NCBI RefSeq assembly: GCF_024666595.1
Contig: NZ_CP088296.1
Location: 248,001-312,000, forward strand
Direction of reading: 5' to 3'
DNA: 64,000 bases
From: Sphingomonas sp. J315
GTDB lineage: Bacteria; Pseudomonadota; Alphaproteobacteria; Sphingomonadales; Sphingomonadaceae
In this document: positions 41,270-50,341 of the stretch, one piece after another
Layout: each line of letters begins with the position of its first letter
Position numbering within the stretch: position 1 is the stretch's first letter
Program-made: the position numbers and the translations under genes
The notes under the pieces: generated by a model
Database searches by the model: none
Seen by the model: the letters and a program-made list of their open reading frames with translations, nothing else
What the model was told of the DNA's origin: nothing

Positions 41270-41976
41270 CAGTCCTCGCCTTGCGGTCTTGGCAGCAACA
41301 GCGCGAGCAACAGCATCCGGCATTCGGCATCGATCGTGCCGTCGATCAGTTCGGGCCGAAAGCGCCGCTGGAACGCCACCGTCGCCGCCAGCGGATCGCG
41401 CACGTCATAGCCGAAGCGTTCGAGCGCGAGCAGGAAGCCCGCATCGCTCCAGCCGGGGTCCATCAGATTCTTGGTCGGGCGCGGCAGCGCCAGCCGCAGG
41501 CGCGCGAGCTTGCCCCAGGGGAACAGCTCACCGGGATCCTGCTTGCGGGTCGGCGCGATGTCGGAATGGCCGACGACATTGCCGCGCGTGATGCCGTACC
41601 GATCCTTGATATCGGCGACCAGCCGGATCACCGCTTCGATCTGTTCGTCCGGATAAGGGCGATAGCCATATTCATGGCCGGGATTGACGATCTCGATCCC
41701 CACCGAAGCCGAATTCACGTCGGTGACGCCGCGCCAGTGCGAACCGCCGGCATGCCAGGCCCGCTTGTCCTCAGGCACCAGGCGGACGATCTGCCCATCC
41801 TCGGCCACCAGATAATGGCTGGAGACGCCAAAGGCCGGATCGCGCAATCGCTCGATCGCCTCCTCGGCGCTGCGCATCCCGGTATAGTGCAGCACGATCA
41901 TGCTGACCGGCAGGAGCCGGTCGCTGAAATTGGGCGAAGGCGCCTCGATGATATTGAGCTCGGCCCGGTCCTGCAT
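41269..41976 (-). CDS. ampD: N-acetylmuramoyl-L-alanine amidase, AmpD family with peptidoglycan-binding tail
   Basis: 235 residues from ATG 41976; a TTG at 42012 could add 12 residues. Amidase_2 motifs: IVLHYTGM (zinc His), AWHAGGSHWRGV, NSASVGIEIVNPG and VVGHSDIAPTRKQDPG (zinc His and Asp/Lys region). The C-terminal ~65 residues form a PG-binding-1 domain (LALERFGYD, TVAFQRRFRPE). No signal peptide, so it is probably the cytoplasmic recycling amidase for anhydromuropeptides. In many bacteria such amidases control beta-lactamase induction; two beta-lactamase-fold genes lie elsewhere in this window, but no ampR is seen. Confidence 0.88.
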   Translation of the reverse strand: MQDRAELNIIEAPSPNFSDRLLPVSMIVLHYTGMRSAEEAIERLRDPAFGVSSHYLVAEDGQIVRLVPEDKRAWHAGGSHWRGVTDVNSASVGIEIVNPGHEYGYRPYPDEQIEAVIRLVADIKDRYGITRGNVVGHSDIAPTRKQDPGELFPWGKLARLRLALPRPTKNLMDPGWSDAGFLLALERFGYDVRDPLAATVAFQRRFRPELIDGTIDAECRMLLLALLLPRPQGED

Positions 41977-42030
41977 ATGCGGAGGGATGCGGCGATGCGC
42001 GCCGAAACGCAAGCCGGTTGAGCCCCGGTG

Positions 42031-42891
42031 TCAGCCGACCCGTGCGGCCAGCGGCATCTCACGCGCAGAATCCGCGCGATACAGTCCGCGAATCAGGCTG
42101 CACGGAACGAATGCATCGGTCTGTCCGATCACCGTTTCGCCCGCCCCCAGCAACAGGGCACCGCCGTCGCGGATCGCCCCACGCAGCGTCTGGTAGGCGC
42201 GACTGCGCATCGCCGGCGGGAAGTAGAACAGGACGTTGCGGCAGAGCACGAGATCGAACTTGCCCGGAGGTGCGGGGTCTTGCGCCAGATTGTGGCGACG
42301 GAAATGGATGCGGCGGGCCAGTTCCGGGCGGACAACCCATTCGCGCCCCTCCTGCTCGAACCAGGTCATCATCCGTCGGATCGGCAACCCGCGCTGGATC
42401 TCGAACTGCGAGAAACGCCCGGACCGCGCCCGTTCGACCGTTGCGGCGGACACGTCGGTCGCAACGATCTCGGGGATCGGAAGCCCGCGGGCGACATAGG
42501 CCTCCTCGAACAGCATCGCGAGCGAATAGGGCTCCTGCCCGGTTGAACAGCCCGCCGACCAGATGCGCAACCGGCGGCCCGGCTGCTCGGCGACCATCGC
42601 AGCGGCAGCCTCGACCATCAGCTCCAGGACGCCGGCATCGCGAAAGAATGAGGTTTCGTTGTTGAGCAGCGCATCGACCACCGCGTCGGCCAGCGGCCCG
42701 GTGCGCGAACTGGTCAGCCGACCGATCAACTGGTCGACGCTGTCCAGCCCATGTTCGCGCAGCACGACCTTCAGCGCGGTCTCGATGCGCCAGGCGCGGT
42801 TTGCCGCGATCTGCTGGCCAGTGCGCTGTTCCAACAGCGCGCCGATCACGTTGATCGCGCCCGAAGAGGCAAAGGGTTGAGTCGCCGACAT
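42031..42891 (-). CDS. cheR: Chemotaxis protein methyltransferase
   Basis: 286 residues from ATG 42891, overlapping the cheB stop (TGATG). N-terminal helical domain, then ALLNNETSFFRD, the SAM motif LRIWSAGCSTGQEPYSLAM, VATDVSAATVERAR, and FDLVLCRNVLFYF. Methylates glutamates of chemoreceptors. Last gene of the cheAWYBR order. Confidence 0.95.
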   Translation of the reverse strand: MSATQPFASSGAINVIGALLEQRTGQQIAANRAWRIETALKVVLREHGLDSVDQLIGRLTSSRTGPLADAVVDALLNNETSFFRDAGVLELMVEAAAAMVAEQPGRRLRIWSAGCSTGQEPYSLAMLFEEAYVARGLPIPEIVATDVSAATVERARSGRFSQFEIQRGLPIRRMMTWFEQEGREWVVRPELARRIHFRRHNLAQDPAPPGKFDLVLCRNVLFYFPPAMRSRAYQTLRGAIRDGGALLLGAGETVIGQTDAFVPCSLIRGLYRADSAREMPLAARVG

Positions 42892-43948
42892 CAGCGCGGA
42901 CGCCGGTGGCTGGCGACGATTCGCCCGATTTCGTCGGGGGGCAACACTGCGCTCGCGCTCGCCGCAATCGCACCGGGCATGCCCCACACGACTGAGCTGG
43001 CGCGATCCTGCGCCAGCAGCGCTCCCCCGCATTGATCAGGCCGCGCGCGCCGATGGCACCGTCTCGCCCCATCCCCGACAGCATGACGCCCAGTCCGCGC
43101 GGACCATAGACCTCTGCCACCGACTCCAGCATCGGATCGACCGACGGCATGCACCCGCTGACCGAACGCTCGTCGCTCAGGCGGATGCCGACGCCCTCGC
43201 TGGTGCGGACGCAGCGGATATGAGCGTGGCCGGGCGCAACGAACATCCGGCCGGGGCGAACGCGCATATGATCCTCGGCGACCTCGCACGGACGCCCGGC
43301 GAGTACCGCAAGCTGCGCGGCGAAATAGGTCATGAACGACGCCGGCAAATGCTGGGTCACCAGGATCGGCACCTCGAAGCTCGGCGGGATCGCGCGCAGC
43401 ATCTGGCTCAGCGCATGGATGCCACCGGTCGATGCGCCGACTGCGACGATGTCGAATTCCTGCGGCACCATCGACTGGGCGACATTCGGAGCCATATGCT
43501 CGCCACCGCGATCGGTAAGGCGCGTCAACCGCTCTTCAAGTGTATTCGCGAACTTGCCGGCAAAGCTGCCGACGCCCGGCTTGACCAGCGTGTCGGCGGC
43601 ACCCAGCGCCAGCGCCTGCACGGCAGCAGCGGCACCGCGTTCGGCGGCGGATGAGACGACCAGCACCTTCGCCCCCTGCCCCGCCACCAACAGGTCGGGC
43701 AGGCCGGTCAGGCCGTGTACCCCGGGCATTTCCAGGTCGAGCAGGATGACGTCCGCGCGGCTGGACGCCAGAAAGGCGAGCGCGCCCGCGACATTGCTGA
43801 CCGACCCGACCACGGCAAAGCCGCGCATCCCCTCGATCATCCGGGCCAGCACCGCACGGGCGACGGCTGAATCATCGACGATCAGGATGCGAACGACATC
43901 GTCGCGCGGATCCGGCTGGATGCCGGCCGCCAGGGTGCTGCCAGACAT
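42891..43948 (-). CDS. cheB: Chemotaxis protein-glutamate methylesterase (one frameshift)
   Basis: About 352 codons from ATG 43948. Receiver domain (RILIVDDSAVAR, phospho-Asp in VILLDLEMPGVHG, Lys in TLVKPG), then the methylesterase domain with catalytic Ser in AVGASTGGI, His in VTQHLPASF and Asp in SGMGRDGAIG. The frame breaks at five C on the plus strand (43024-43028). One extra base restores LINAGGALLAQDRASSVVWGMPGAIA to the stop at 42891. It removes methyl groups from, and deamidates, receptors. Probably intact in the organism. Confidence 0.92.
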
Positions 43949-43961
43949 GGAATGGATTACC

Positions 43962-44330
43962 TCAGGCGACGACGCCGACGATCTGGAGCTTGCTCTCCAG
44001 CGTCTCGCGGTCAAACGGCTTCATCACATATTCGTCGGCACCCGCGTCGATCGCGGCGCGGATATAGGCCATGCCGTTCTCGGTCGTGCAGAACACCACC
44101 TTCGGCTTCTCGGCGATGCCGCTGTCCTTGAGCGCGCGCAGGAAATCCATTCCGCTCATCACCGGCATGTTCCAGTCGAGCAGAACCACGTCGGGCGATG
44201 CCTCCAGGCACGCCTCAAGCGCCTCGCGACCGTCCCCGGCCTCGCGCACTTCGAAGTTCAGCGTCTCGAGGATGTGCCGCGCGACCTTGCGGATCACCTT
44301 GGAATCATCGACGACGAGGCAGGTTTTCAT
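43962..44330 (-). CDS. cheY: Chemotaxis response regulator
   Basis: 122 residues: VVDDSKVIRKV (acidic pair), VVLLDWNMPVMSG (phospho-Asp), VFCTTEN (Thr) and YVMKPFDRE (Lys). Phosphorylated by CheA; in swimming cells it binds the flagellar motor. No flagellar gene lies in the window, so a motor partner is elsewhere or the system controls something other than flagella. Confidence 0.93.
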   Translation of the reverse strand: MKTCLVVDDSKVIRKVARHILETLNFEVREAGDGREALEACLEASPDVVLLDWNMPVMSGMDFLRALKDSGIAEKPKVVFCTTENGMAYIRAAIDAGADEYVMKPFDRETLESKLQIVGVVA

Positions 44331-44404
44331 ACGTGACGCTTCCCGGTTCTGCGGAACTTGTCTCGACTATGGAAGAAATACGTAAGTAGGACGTTAATGC
44401 CTGC

Positions 44405-44836
44405 TCACGTGGTCGGCGCAGTCAGCCCCGGCACCAGTGCCGCCAGGTCGATGGTCAGGATCGGCTCGCCGTCACGCTCGATCAGCCCGCGTCCCGCATG
44501 CTGCCACATGCCGGACAGCGGCACGCCGGACGCCAGCGGCTGAAGTTCGAACGGAGCGACATCGTCCAGCGCGTCGACCAGCATCGCATAATGATGGCCG
44601 TCCACAGGCGTGATCACCGCGCGACCGACACTCTCGCCCGGCTCCAGGCCCAGCGCGGCGCGGGTGTCGATCACCGTCACCACCCGGCTGCGCAGCGCGG
44701 CGAGCCCGCGGACATGGCTGTCGGCGCGCGGCACCGCGACGACATGGCCGATATCGACCACCGATTCGACCTGGTTGGCATCGATCGCCACCGATTGCCC
44801 GGCGATATGCGCGATCAGATAGAGTTGCTCGCTCAT
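44405..44836 (-). CDS. cheW: Chemotaxis coupling protein
   Basis: 143 residues, single CheW domain: LYLIAHIAGQSVAIDANQVESVVD, LRSRVVTVIDTRAALGL and GHHYAMLVDALDDV. Couples receptors to CheA. ATG overlaps the cheA TGA by four bases (ATGA). Confidence 0.93.
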   Translation of the reverse strand: MSEQLYLIAHIAGQSVAIDANQVESVVDIGHVVAVPRADSHVRGLAALRSRVVTVIDTRAALGLEPGESVGRAVITPVDGHHYAMLVDALDDVAPFELQPLASGVPLSGMWQHAGRGLIERDGEPILTIDLAALVPGLTAPTT

Positions 44837-47175
44837 CGTCCGCCTCCCCGCGCGACATCGGCCAGCGCGCCGAGCAGCGCCTCGCGATCATAGCGATAAA
44901 TGCTGCCGTCATTCCCGCCGCGCTTGCGGCTGCGCAGCCGCACAACAGGTGCTGCGTCGGCGCGCTCGGGCTCGGCGTCGAGCGTCAGCACGACCTGCGC
45001 CGCCTCGCCCGGTTCCAGCGCGGTGACGACGCGATAGCCGGCACTCTCCAGCAGCGGTTGGACAAAGGTACCCAGCCAGCCGGTGTCGCCACCGCCCAGC
45101 AGACAGACGGGTGCAGCGGCTTCGTCGGCGTCCTCCTCGCCATGCTCGCCGAACAGCCACATCGGATCGAGCATCTCGACCGGGTCGCCGTCGATCAGCG
45201 CCACGCCGGCAATCGGGCCGGGGACGCTGGCGGGTGAAATCTCGGCCGGCATCGCGACGATATCGGCGGGTTCGGCGATGGCGTAGGCGATCTCGGTCGT
45301 CCCGTCGCGCAGCCGCAGGATCGATCCGGTACGCTTGGGATCCGCACCCTCGACCGCCGCGACCGGCACGATGCGGTCGTCGATGGTCAGGCGCAGGCGG
45401 CCCGCGCTGCGGTGAATCGCCCCCGCCCCGACCTTTTCGATCCGGTCGACGACTTCCAGCGGCACCGCGCGGCGCGCACCGTCAAGGTCGGTGAACACCA
45501 AGGCAAGCGCGCCGTCATCGAGCAATTCGGCCTCTTCCTCGATCTCGACCTCGCGCGCGCGCTCGAACTGCAGTCCGGCGTCGCGCGCCAGTCCGGCGCA
45601 ATCGAGCAGCAGCATCGGACACCCACTGTCGGGCAGTGTCTGCCCGGCATAAATCCCGGTAGCCATGATCGCAGGCGCCGCGGGTTTGATCACCAGTTCC
45701 TCATTGTCGAGCACATCGTCGACGCGCAGCGCGTAGCTGCCCTCGCCCATGCTCACCACCGCGACCATCGGATGCGTGCCCGTAGGCACCGGCTGCAGCC
45801 CCAACTGGTCGGCGAGCACGATCATCGGCAGCCGACGGTCGCGCAGCGTCACCACCCATGCGCTGCCGATGCGATCGACGCGGATCGCGTCGCTGCGCTC
45901 GCTGACGATCTCTTCGATCGCCTGGCGCGGGATCGCAAAGGACTGGCCACCCGCACCGACCACGATGGTGGGGATGATCGACAGGGTCAGCGGGACATGG
46001 ATCAGGATGCGCAGACCCCGGCCCGGATCGTTGTGCAGTTCGACCCGCCCGCCAATCTGCTCGATCGCGGCGCGGACCACGTCCATGCCGACGCCGCGCC
46101 CGGAAATCTCGGTCACTTCGTCCTTGGTCGATAGACCCGGCTCAAAGATCAGCGCCAGCTTGGCGCGTTCGCCCAGCGACCGCAGCTCGCGTTCGTCGCG
46201 GCCGTTATCGGCCAGCTTGCGGATCAACCGCTCGACATCGATGCCGCGCCCGTCGTCGGACACTTCGACGACGATCTGGTTGCCCGACTGCCGCGCGGAC
46301 ACGGTCAGCCGTCCATTCTCGCGCTTGCCGGCAGCACGACGCTCGACCGGATGTTCGATGCCATGGTCGATCGAATTGCGGATGATATGGACCAGCGGAT
46401 CGCGCAGCACCTCGATCATCTCGCGGTCCAGCTCGACTTCGGCGCCCTCGACATGGAGCAGCACCGACTTGCCCAGCCCCGCCGCGGTGTCCCGCACCAT
46501 CCGGGGCAATGCGGAGAACAGCGCGTCGATCTTCTGCATCCGCGTCCGCGTCACCGTGTCGCGCAGATCGGCGACGGTCGCCGACATCCGCTCCAGCGCC
46601 GCCTCGACCTGGGGATCGACCTCGGCACTGCGCAGGCGGCGCGACAGCTCGTTGCGCGCGAGCACCATGTCGGACATGCCGCTCATCATCCGATCGAGCA
46701 GATCGACGTTCAGCCGCACGCTGCGGCTCTGCGCGCGCTGTGCCACCGGAGCGCTGGGCTGCGCGACTTCGGCAGTCCCGCCGGCCAGCGCTGCGATCAG
46801 CAGATCTTCGCCGGTATCGTCCAGTGCCGCGCCGGCGTCGATCGCCTCGACGATCTCGCCGATCCGGTCGACCACGCCCAGCACTGCATTGACCAATGCC
46901 CGGTCAGGAGCGCGTTCGCCCGCGCGGACATCCGCCAGCACGTCTTCAGCCGCATGACTCAGCCGCGCGAGCCGCGGAAGATCCAGGAATCCGCAGCTTC
47001 CCTTGACCGTGTGGACGAACCGAAAAATTGCGTCGAGACGTTCGCGGTCGTGCGGCTGTGCCTCCCAGGCGACGATCTCACCTGACAGCGCCTCCAGCGT
47101 TTCCCGCGTCTCGGCAATGAATTCTTGTAACAGATCGTCCACGGGCGCCCCCACACGTTCCTGCGGTGATGGCAT
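44833..47175 (-). CDS. cheA: Chemotaxis histidine kinase with duplicated CheW-like domain and degenerate receiver tail
   Basis: 780 residues from ATG 47175. HPt domain with phospho-His H55 in FVHTVKGSCGF. Dimerisation helices about 150-215. ATPase: IIRNSIDHGIEHP (N box), VSDDGRGID (G1), FEPGLSTKDEVTEISGRGVG (G2 region). First CheW-like (P5) domain about 395-530. A second CheW-like domain about 553-680 (ALALVFTDLDGARRAVPLEV). Last, a receiver-sized domain about 688-775 with no conserved acidic pocket or Lys. No P2 domain is obvious. Phosphorylates CheY and CheB. First gene of the operon, preceded by a CtrA-like site. Confidence 0.93.
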   Translation of the reverse strand: MPSPQERVGAPVDDLLQEFIAETRETLEALSGEIVAWEAQPHDRERLDAIFRFVHTVKGSCGFLDLPRLARLSHAAEDVLADVRAGERAPDRALVNAVLGVVDRIGEIVEAIDAGAALDDTGEDLLIAALAGGTAEVAQPSAPVAQRAQSRSVRLNVDLLDRMMSGMSDMVLARNELSRRLRSAEVDPQVEAALERMSATVADLRDTVTRTRMQKIDALFSALPRMVRDTAAGLGKSVLLHVEGAEVELDREMIEVLRDPLVHIIRNSIDHGIEHPVERRAAGKRENGRLTVSARQSGNQIVVEVSDDGRGIDVERLIRKLADNGRDERELRSLGERAKLALIFEPGLSTKDEVTEISGRGVGMDVVRAAIEQIGGRVELHNDPGRGLRILIHVPLTLSIIPTIVVGAGGQSFAIPRQAIEEIVSERSDAIRVDRIGSAWVVTLRDRRLPMIVLADQLGLQPVPTGTHPMVAVVSMGEGSYALRVDDVLDNEELVIKPAAPAIMATGIYAGQTLPDSGCPMLLLDCAGLARDAGLQFERAREVEIEEEAELLDDGALALVFTDLDGARRAVPLEVVDRIEKVGAGAIHRSAGRLRLTIDDRIVPVAAVEGADPKRTGSILRLRDGTTEIAYAIAEPADIVAMPAEISPASVPGPIAGVALIDGDPVEMLDPMWLFGEHGEEDADEAAAPVCLLGGGDTGWLGTFVQPLLESAGYRVVTALEPGEAAQVVLTLDAEPERADAAPVVRLRSRKRGGNDGSIYRYDREALLGALADVARGGGR

Positions 47176-47401
47176 CGGGACGGTTAACAGGTGGTTAGGA
47201 TGCACCCCGTGCCACCCCTCAAAAATGCGCAAACGCCACGCCAAGTATAAAACGGAAACGAAACGAAATTTTCGAATCCCGTGCAAAGTTAATGCGTAGA
47301 ATCCCGGAATATCGACGCACGTTCAATTGCCCTACCCAAAATGCAATCAACAGGTTTCGCGTCCCGCCCGGCCCGGCCTATTGGTTCTTCGGGGGGACCG
47401 G
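47176..47401. promoter_or_regulatory. Divergent promoter region cheA / HTH regulator
   Basis: Holds TTAA-N7-TTAG at 47184-47198, one base off the alphaproteobacterial CtrA box TTAA-N7-TTAA, nine bases upstream of the cheA start. AT-rich patches at 47240-47290 and 47325-47350 could hold the two start sites. An ORF-like frame here is not convincing. Confidence 0.45.
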
Positions 47402-48364
47402 ATGCCAACCAGACTTGACGCAATGCGTCTCAATTGCAGACTCGTCACCCGTGTCGTCGGGGAGGAAGTCTTTGCCGCGACGCTCGACCTTGGGGCCAGG
47501 CTGCCTCCCGAGCTGTCCCGGGCACGCATGGTCTGCGTTCCGGTACTGATCTCCGTCACCCGCGACCTGATCGACCGCGAGATGCGCGGTCTGCCGGTGA
47601 CGCGCGGGCCGTCGATCAACGCGATCGCCAATTCCCTCGACCTCCCGTTCGAAACCGTCCGGCGCAACGTGCAGAAAATGGCCGAACTCGACTGGATGGA
47701 GATTGGCGCAAGCGGGGGCGTATCGCTGTCCGTGCCGATGCGCGCCGAACTCGCGATCTGGTGCGTGGAACTGGGCCGCCGCCTGCGCCGCGCCGCCGCG
47801 ACGATGGAGGCGCTGGGCGCGACCGACCCCGGATCGCTCGGGGCGGGCACCTGCGACAATAGTTGCATCCTCGCCGCGCTCGACCTGTTCCTCATCATGG
47901 CCGGGACGTCGAAACATTTCGACCTGCGCTTTGCCGAACTGCTGCTGATCCACTTCGTCTGCACGACCAGCGTGGTTCATCTGAACAGCCGGCCCGAGGG
48001 CAGCGCCCCCTTTGCGCGCGCCGACACGATGCCCGCCGATTGCGAACGGGCCTTCATCCCCCTGCCCGACCTTGCCCGCATGCTCGGCGTGTCGCGCTCT
48101 ACCGTCTATCGCATCGTCAGCGATACGGCGCATGCAGAGCTGTTCGAGCGGCGCGGCACCGGGGTACGCGGGTCGGACAAGTTCCTGACCAGCCCCGCCT
48201 ATATCGAGGCACTGGAGCTGGTTGCTGGCCGCACCGCCACGCTCTTTTCCCGCGTTGAGCGGCATCGCTGCGGCCTTGGTTGTACCGCGCTCGACCATGT
48301 CCTTGGACGCCCCCGCCCCTGGCGTCAGATTTCGACCCTTTCGGATCGCACCCAAATCGGTTAA
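47402..48364 (+). CDS. HTH transcriptional regulator with two helix-turn-helix segments
   Basis: 320 residues from ATG 47402, with GGGGGGA eight bases upstream. Two DNA-binding-like segments: residues ~65-95 (GPSINAIANSLDLPFETVRRNVQKM) of IclR/MarR-like winged type, and ~225-250 (LPDLARMLGVSRSTVYRIVSD). Between them is a mostly helical region that might bind a ligand or dimerise. Divergent from the che operon, so control of chemotaxis is possible (inference only). Confidence 0.65.
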   Translation: MPTRLDAMRLNCRLVTRVVGEEVFAATLDLGARLPPELSRARMVCVPVLISVTRDLIDREMRGLPVTRGPSINAIANSLDLPFETVRRNVQKMAELDWMEIGASGGVSLSVPMRAELAIWCVELGRRLRRAAATMEALGATDPGSLGAGTCDNSCILAALDLFLIMAGTSKHFDLRFAELLLIHFVCTTSVVHLNSRPEGSAPFARADTMPADCERAFIPLPDLARMLGVSRSTVYRIVSDTAHAELFERRGTGVRGSDKFLTSPAYIEALELVAGRTATLFSRVERHRCGLGCTALDHVLGRPRPWRQISTLSDRTQIG

Positions 48365-48525
48365 AGCCTCGCACCATGAGCAAGCCCGCAATCCTTAACC
48401 GAGGCGTCGTCAACCTGACGACCTGACCCGCGGGCAAGCTGTGCCCGCCGGGGCGCAGCTTCATCGGCACCATCGCTCAATTGGTCCCCTGAATCGGCGT
48501 CCCTTCCCCTAGAAGGAACCTACCG

Positions 48526-49749
48526 ATGACCCAGTTTTCCGTTCACCAGACGCATCACGCGCCGCTCAAGCTGTGGGACAGCGCCGGTCCGTTCGAGGCC
48601 GGCGCGATGCAGCAGCTGCGCAACGTCGCCTCGCTGCCGTTCATCTTCCGCCATGTGGCGGGGATGCCCGATGTCCATTGGGGCATGGGCGCGACGGTCG
48701 GTTCGGTGATCGCGACCCAGCGGGCGATCGTGCCCGCTGCGGTGGGCGTGGACATCGGCTGCGGGATGATGGCGGTGCGCACCTCGCTCACCGCCAGCCA
48801 GCTGCCCGACAATCTCGCCGCGCTGCGTGCCGAGATCGAGCGGGCCGTGCCCAAGGGGATGGAGTCGAACCAGTCGGCCAACCACGCCAAGGGTGGCTGG
48901 GCGAGCACGCCGAACAGCGTTTCGCGCGCCTGGTACGACCGGTTCGAGGACCGCTGGCGCAAGATCGTCGCCAGGCATCCCAAGGTGGACGGCAAGACCA
49001 GCGACCAGCTCGCGTCGATGGGCGGGGGGAACCACTTTATCGAGATATGCCTCGATGAAGAGCAACGCGTGTGGGTGATGCTCCACTCGGGATCGCGCGG
49101 CACGGGGAACCGGATCGGGACCTACTTCATCAACGCCGCCAAAGAGGCGATCGTGAAGGAGACGCTCGACTTCCATCTCGCCGACAAGGATCTCGCCTTC
49201 CTGACCGAGGGGTCGCAGCTGTTCGATGACTATATCGAAGCGATGCACTTCGCGCAGGATTACGCGATGGCCAACCGCGAGCTGATGATGGTCCGGGTGC
49301 TGGAGGCGCTGCGCAAGCACGCCCCCGGCTTCAAGACCGACAAGGCCGCGATCAACTGCCACCACAATTACGCGACCCGGGAAGTCCATTTCGGCGAGCA
49401 GGTGTGGGTGACCCGCAAGGGCGCGGTGAGCGCGCGCGAGGGCGAGCTGGGGATCATCCCCGGATCGATGGGCACGGGCAGCTTCATCGTCGAGGGGCTG
49501 GGCAACGCCGAGTCCTTCTGCTCCTGCTCGCACGGCGCCGGTCGGGTGATGTCGCGCGGACAGGCCAAGAAGCTGATCAGCCTGGAGGACCACAAGGCCG
49601 CGATGCAGGGCATCGAGGCGCGGGTGGACGAAGGCGTGCTGGACGAAAGCCCGGCCGCCTACAAGGACATCGGCGCGGTGATGGACGCGCAACAGGATCT
49701 GGTGCGCATCCGCCACCGACTGCGGCAGGTGGTGAATGTGAAGGGGTGA
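48526..49749 (+). CDS. rtcB: RNA-splicing ligase RtcB
   Basis: 407 residues, the shorter RtcB2-type length. Metal and nucleotide sites: GVDIGCGMMAV, MGGGNHFIEI, VMLHSGSRGTGN, INCHHNYA, PGSMGTGSFIV, and the guanylylated His in CSHGAGRVMSR. Joins RNA 2',3'-cyclic phosphate or 3'-phosphate ends to 5'-OH ends using GTP and Mn. Start ATG with AAGGAA upstream. No archease or RtcA/RtcR gene adjoins it. Confidence 0.93.
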   Translation: MTQFSVHQTHHAPLKLWDSAGPFEAGAMQQLRNVASLPFIFRHVAGMPDVHWGMGATVGSVIATQRAIVPAAVGVDIGCGMMAVRTSLTASQLPDNLAALRAEIERAVPKGMESNQSANHAKGGWASTPNSVSRAWYDRFEDRWRKIVARHPKVDGKTSDQLASMGGGNHFIEICLDEEQRVWVMLHSGSRGTGNRIGTYFINAAKEAIVKETLDFHLADKDLAFLTEGSQLFDDYIEAMHFAQDYAMANRELMMVRVLEALRKHAPGFKTDKAAINCHHNYATREVHFGEQVWVTRKGAVSAREGELGIIPGSMGTGSFIVEGLGNAESFCSCSHGAGRVMSRGQAKKLISLEDHKAAMQGIEARVDEGVLDESPAAYKDIGAVMDAQQDLVRIRHRLRQVVNVKG

Positions 49750-49784
49750 GTTTCACCAGCCCTGCCCCTCGCCTTCCTTCTTCT

Positions 49785-49909
49785 TAGCCCCTCCCGCTTG
49801 CGGGAGGGGTTGGGGGAGGGTCTTCTTCCTGTTCTTCTTTGTCACCCAAAGCCGGAAAGGAAGAAAGAAGACCCTCACCCAACCCTCTCCCGCAAGCGGG
49901 AGAGGGCTA
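49785..49909. repeat. Long imperfect inverted repeat
   Basis: Left arm 49785-49826 and right arm 49866-49909 are mutual reverse complements over about 42 bases with a few mismatches. Each arm itself holds a palindrome: CCCCTCCCGCTTGCGGGAGGGG (as 10+2+10, 49788-49809) and a CCCTCTCCCGC...GCGGGAGAGGG version on the right. The spacer is pyrimidine/purine-biased. It separates rtcB from an unknown gene and resembles mobile palindromic units. Confidence 0.75.
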
Positions 49910-49963
49910 GACGGGATGCGCCACCCAATTGTCCGGCCGGAACTGATGGCTTAGATTGGCCTC

Positions 49964-50341
49964 ATGGAAAGCTGGCGATGGGAAAGACTAGAGCGCGCTG
50001 TTCTGGCACTTGCGCATCCCGCGCAGGTGCAACTTGCGCTGTTTCCCGATTTCGTATGCAAGGCAGACGAGCTAGCTCTCGACCTCGAAGATGCCTTGTA
50101 CGGCATTGCCGGGTACGAAGCCGAACTGCCCGCTGAAGGCCGTGTGACACTTCAGGCACTTGGCGATCTTCTTTTGGCGAACAGTGGCGAGAGCAACGCC
50201 GACTTCTGGACCGAAGACGCATTAATCGCGCACCCCATTTGGGAGCAAATTCGCGACACCGCAAAAGCGACCGTAGCGGCGTTGGGCTGGGAGTTCCGGC
50301 CACCGCCACCGTCGAACGCTGTCTACATTGGTGGGGCCTAG
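49964..50341 (+). CDS. Hypothetical protein
   Basis: 125 residues, acidic and Trp/Leu-rich (MESWRWERLERAVLALAH, ELALDLEDALYGIAG, FWTEDALIAHPIWEQI), with a Pro-rich end. No known domain is recognised. Codon use is a little less GC-biased than in neighbours, and it directly follows the palindromic repeat, so recent acquisition is possible. It ends one base before the convergent GST gene's stop. Confidence 0.55.
   Translation: MESWRWERLERAVLALAHPAQVQLALFPDFVCKADELALDLEDALYGIAGYEAELPAEGRVTLQALGDLLLANSGESNADFWTEDALIAHPIWEQIRDTAKATVAALGWEFRPPPPSNAVYIGGA

Noticed and set aside
48376-48426. A 16-codon frame (MSKPAILNRGVV) before rtcB
   Set aside because: No ribosome binding site of note and too short to support alone; kept only as context.
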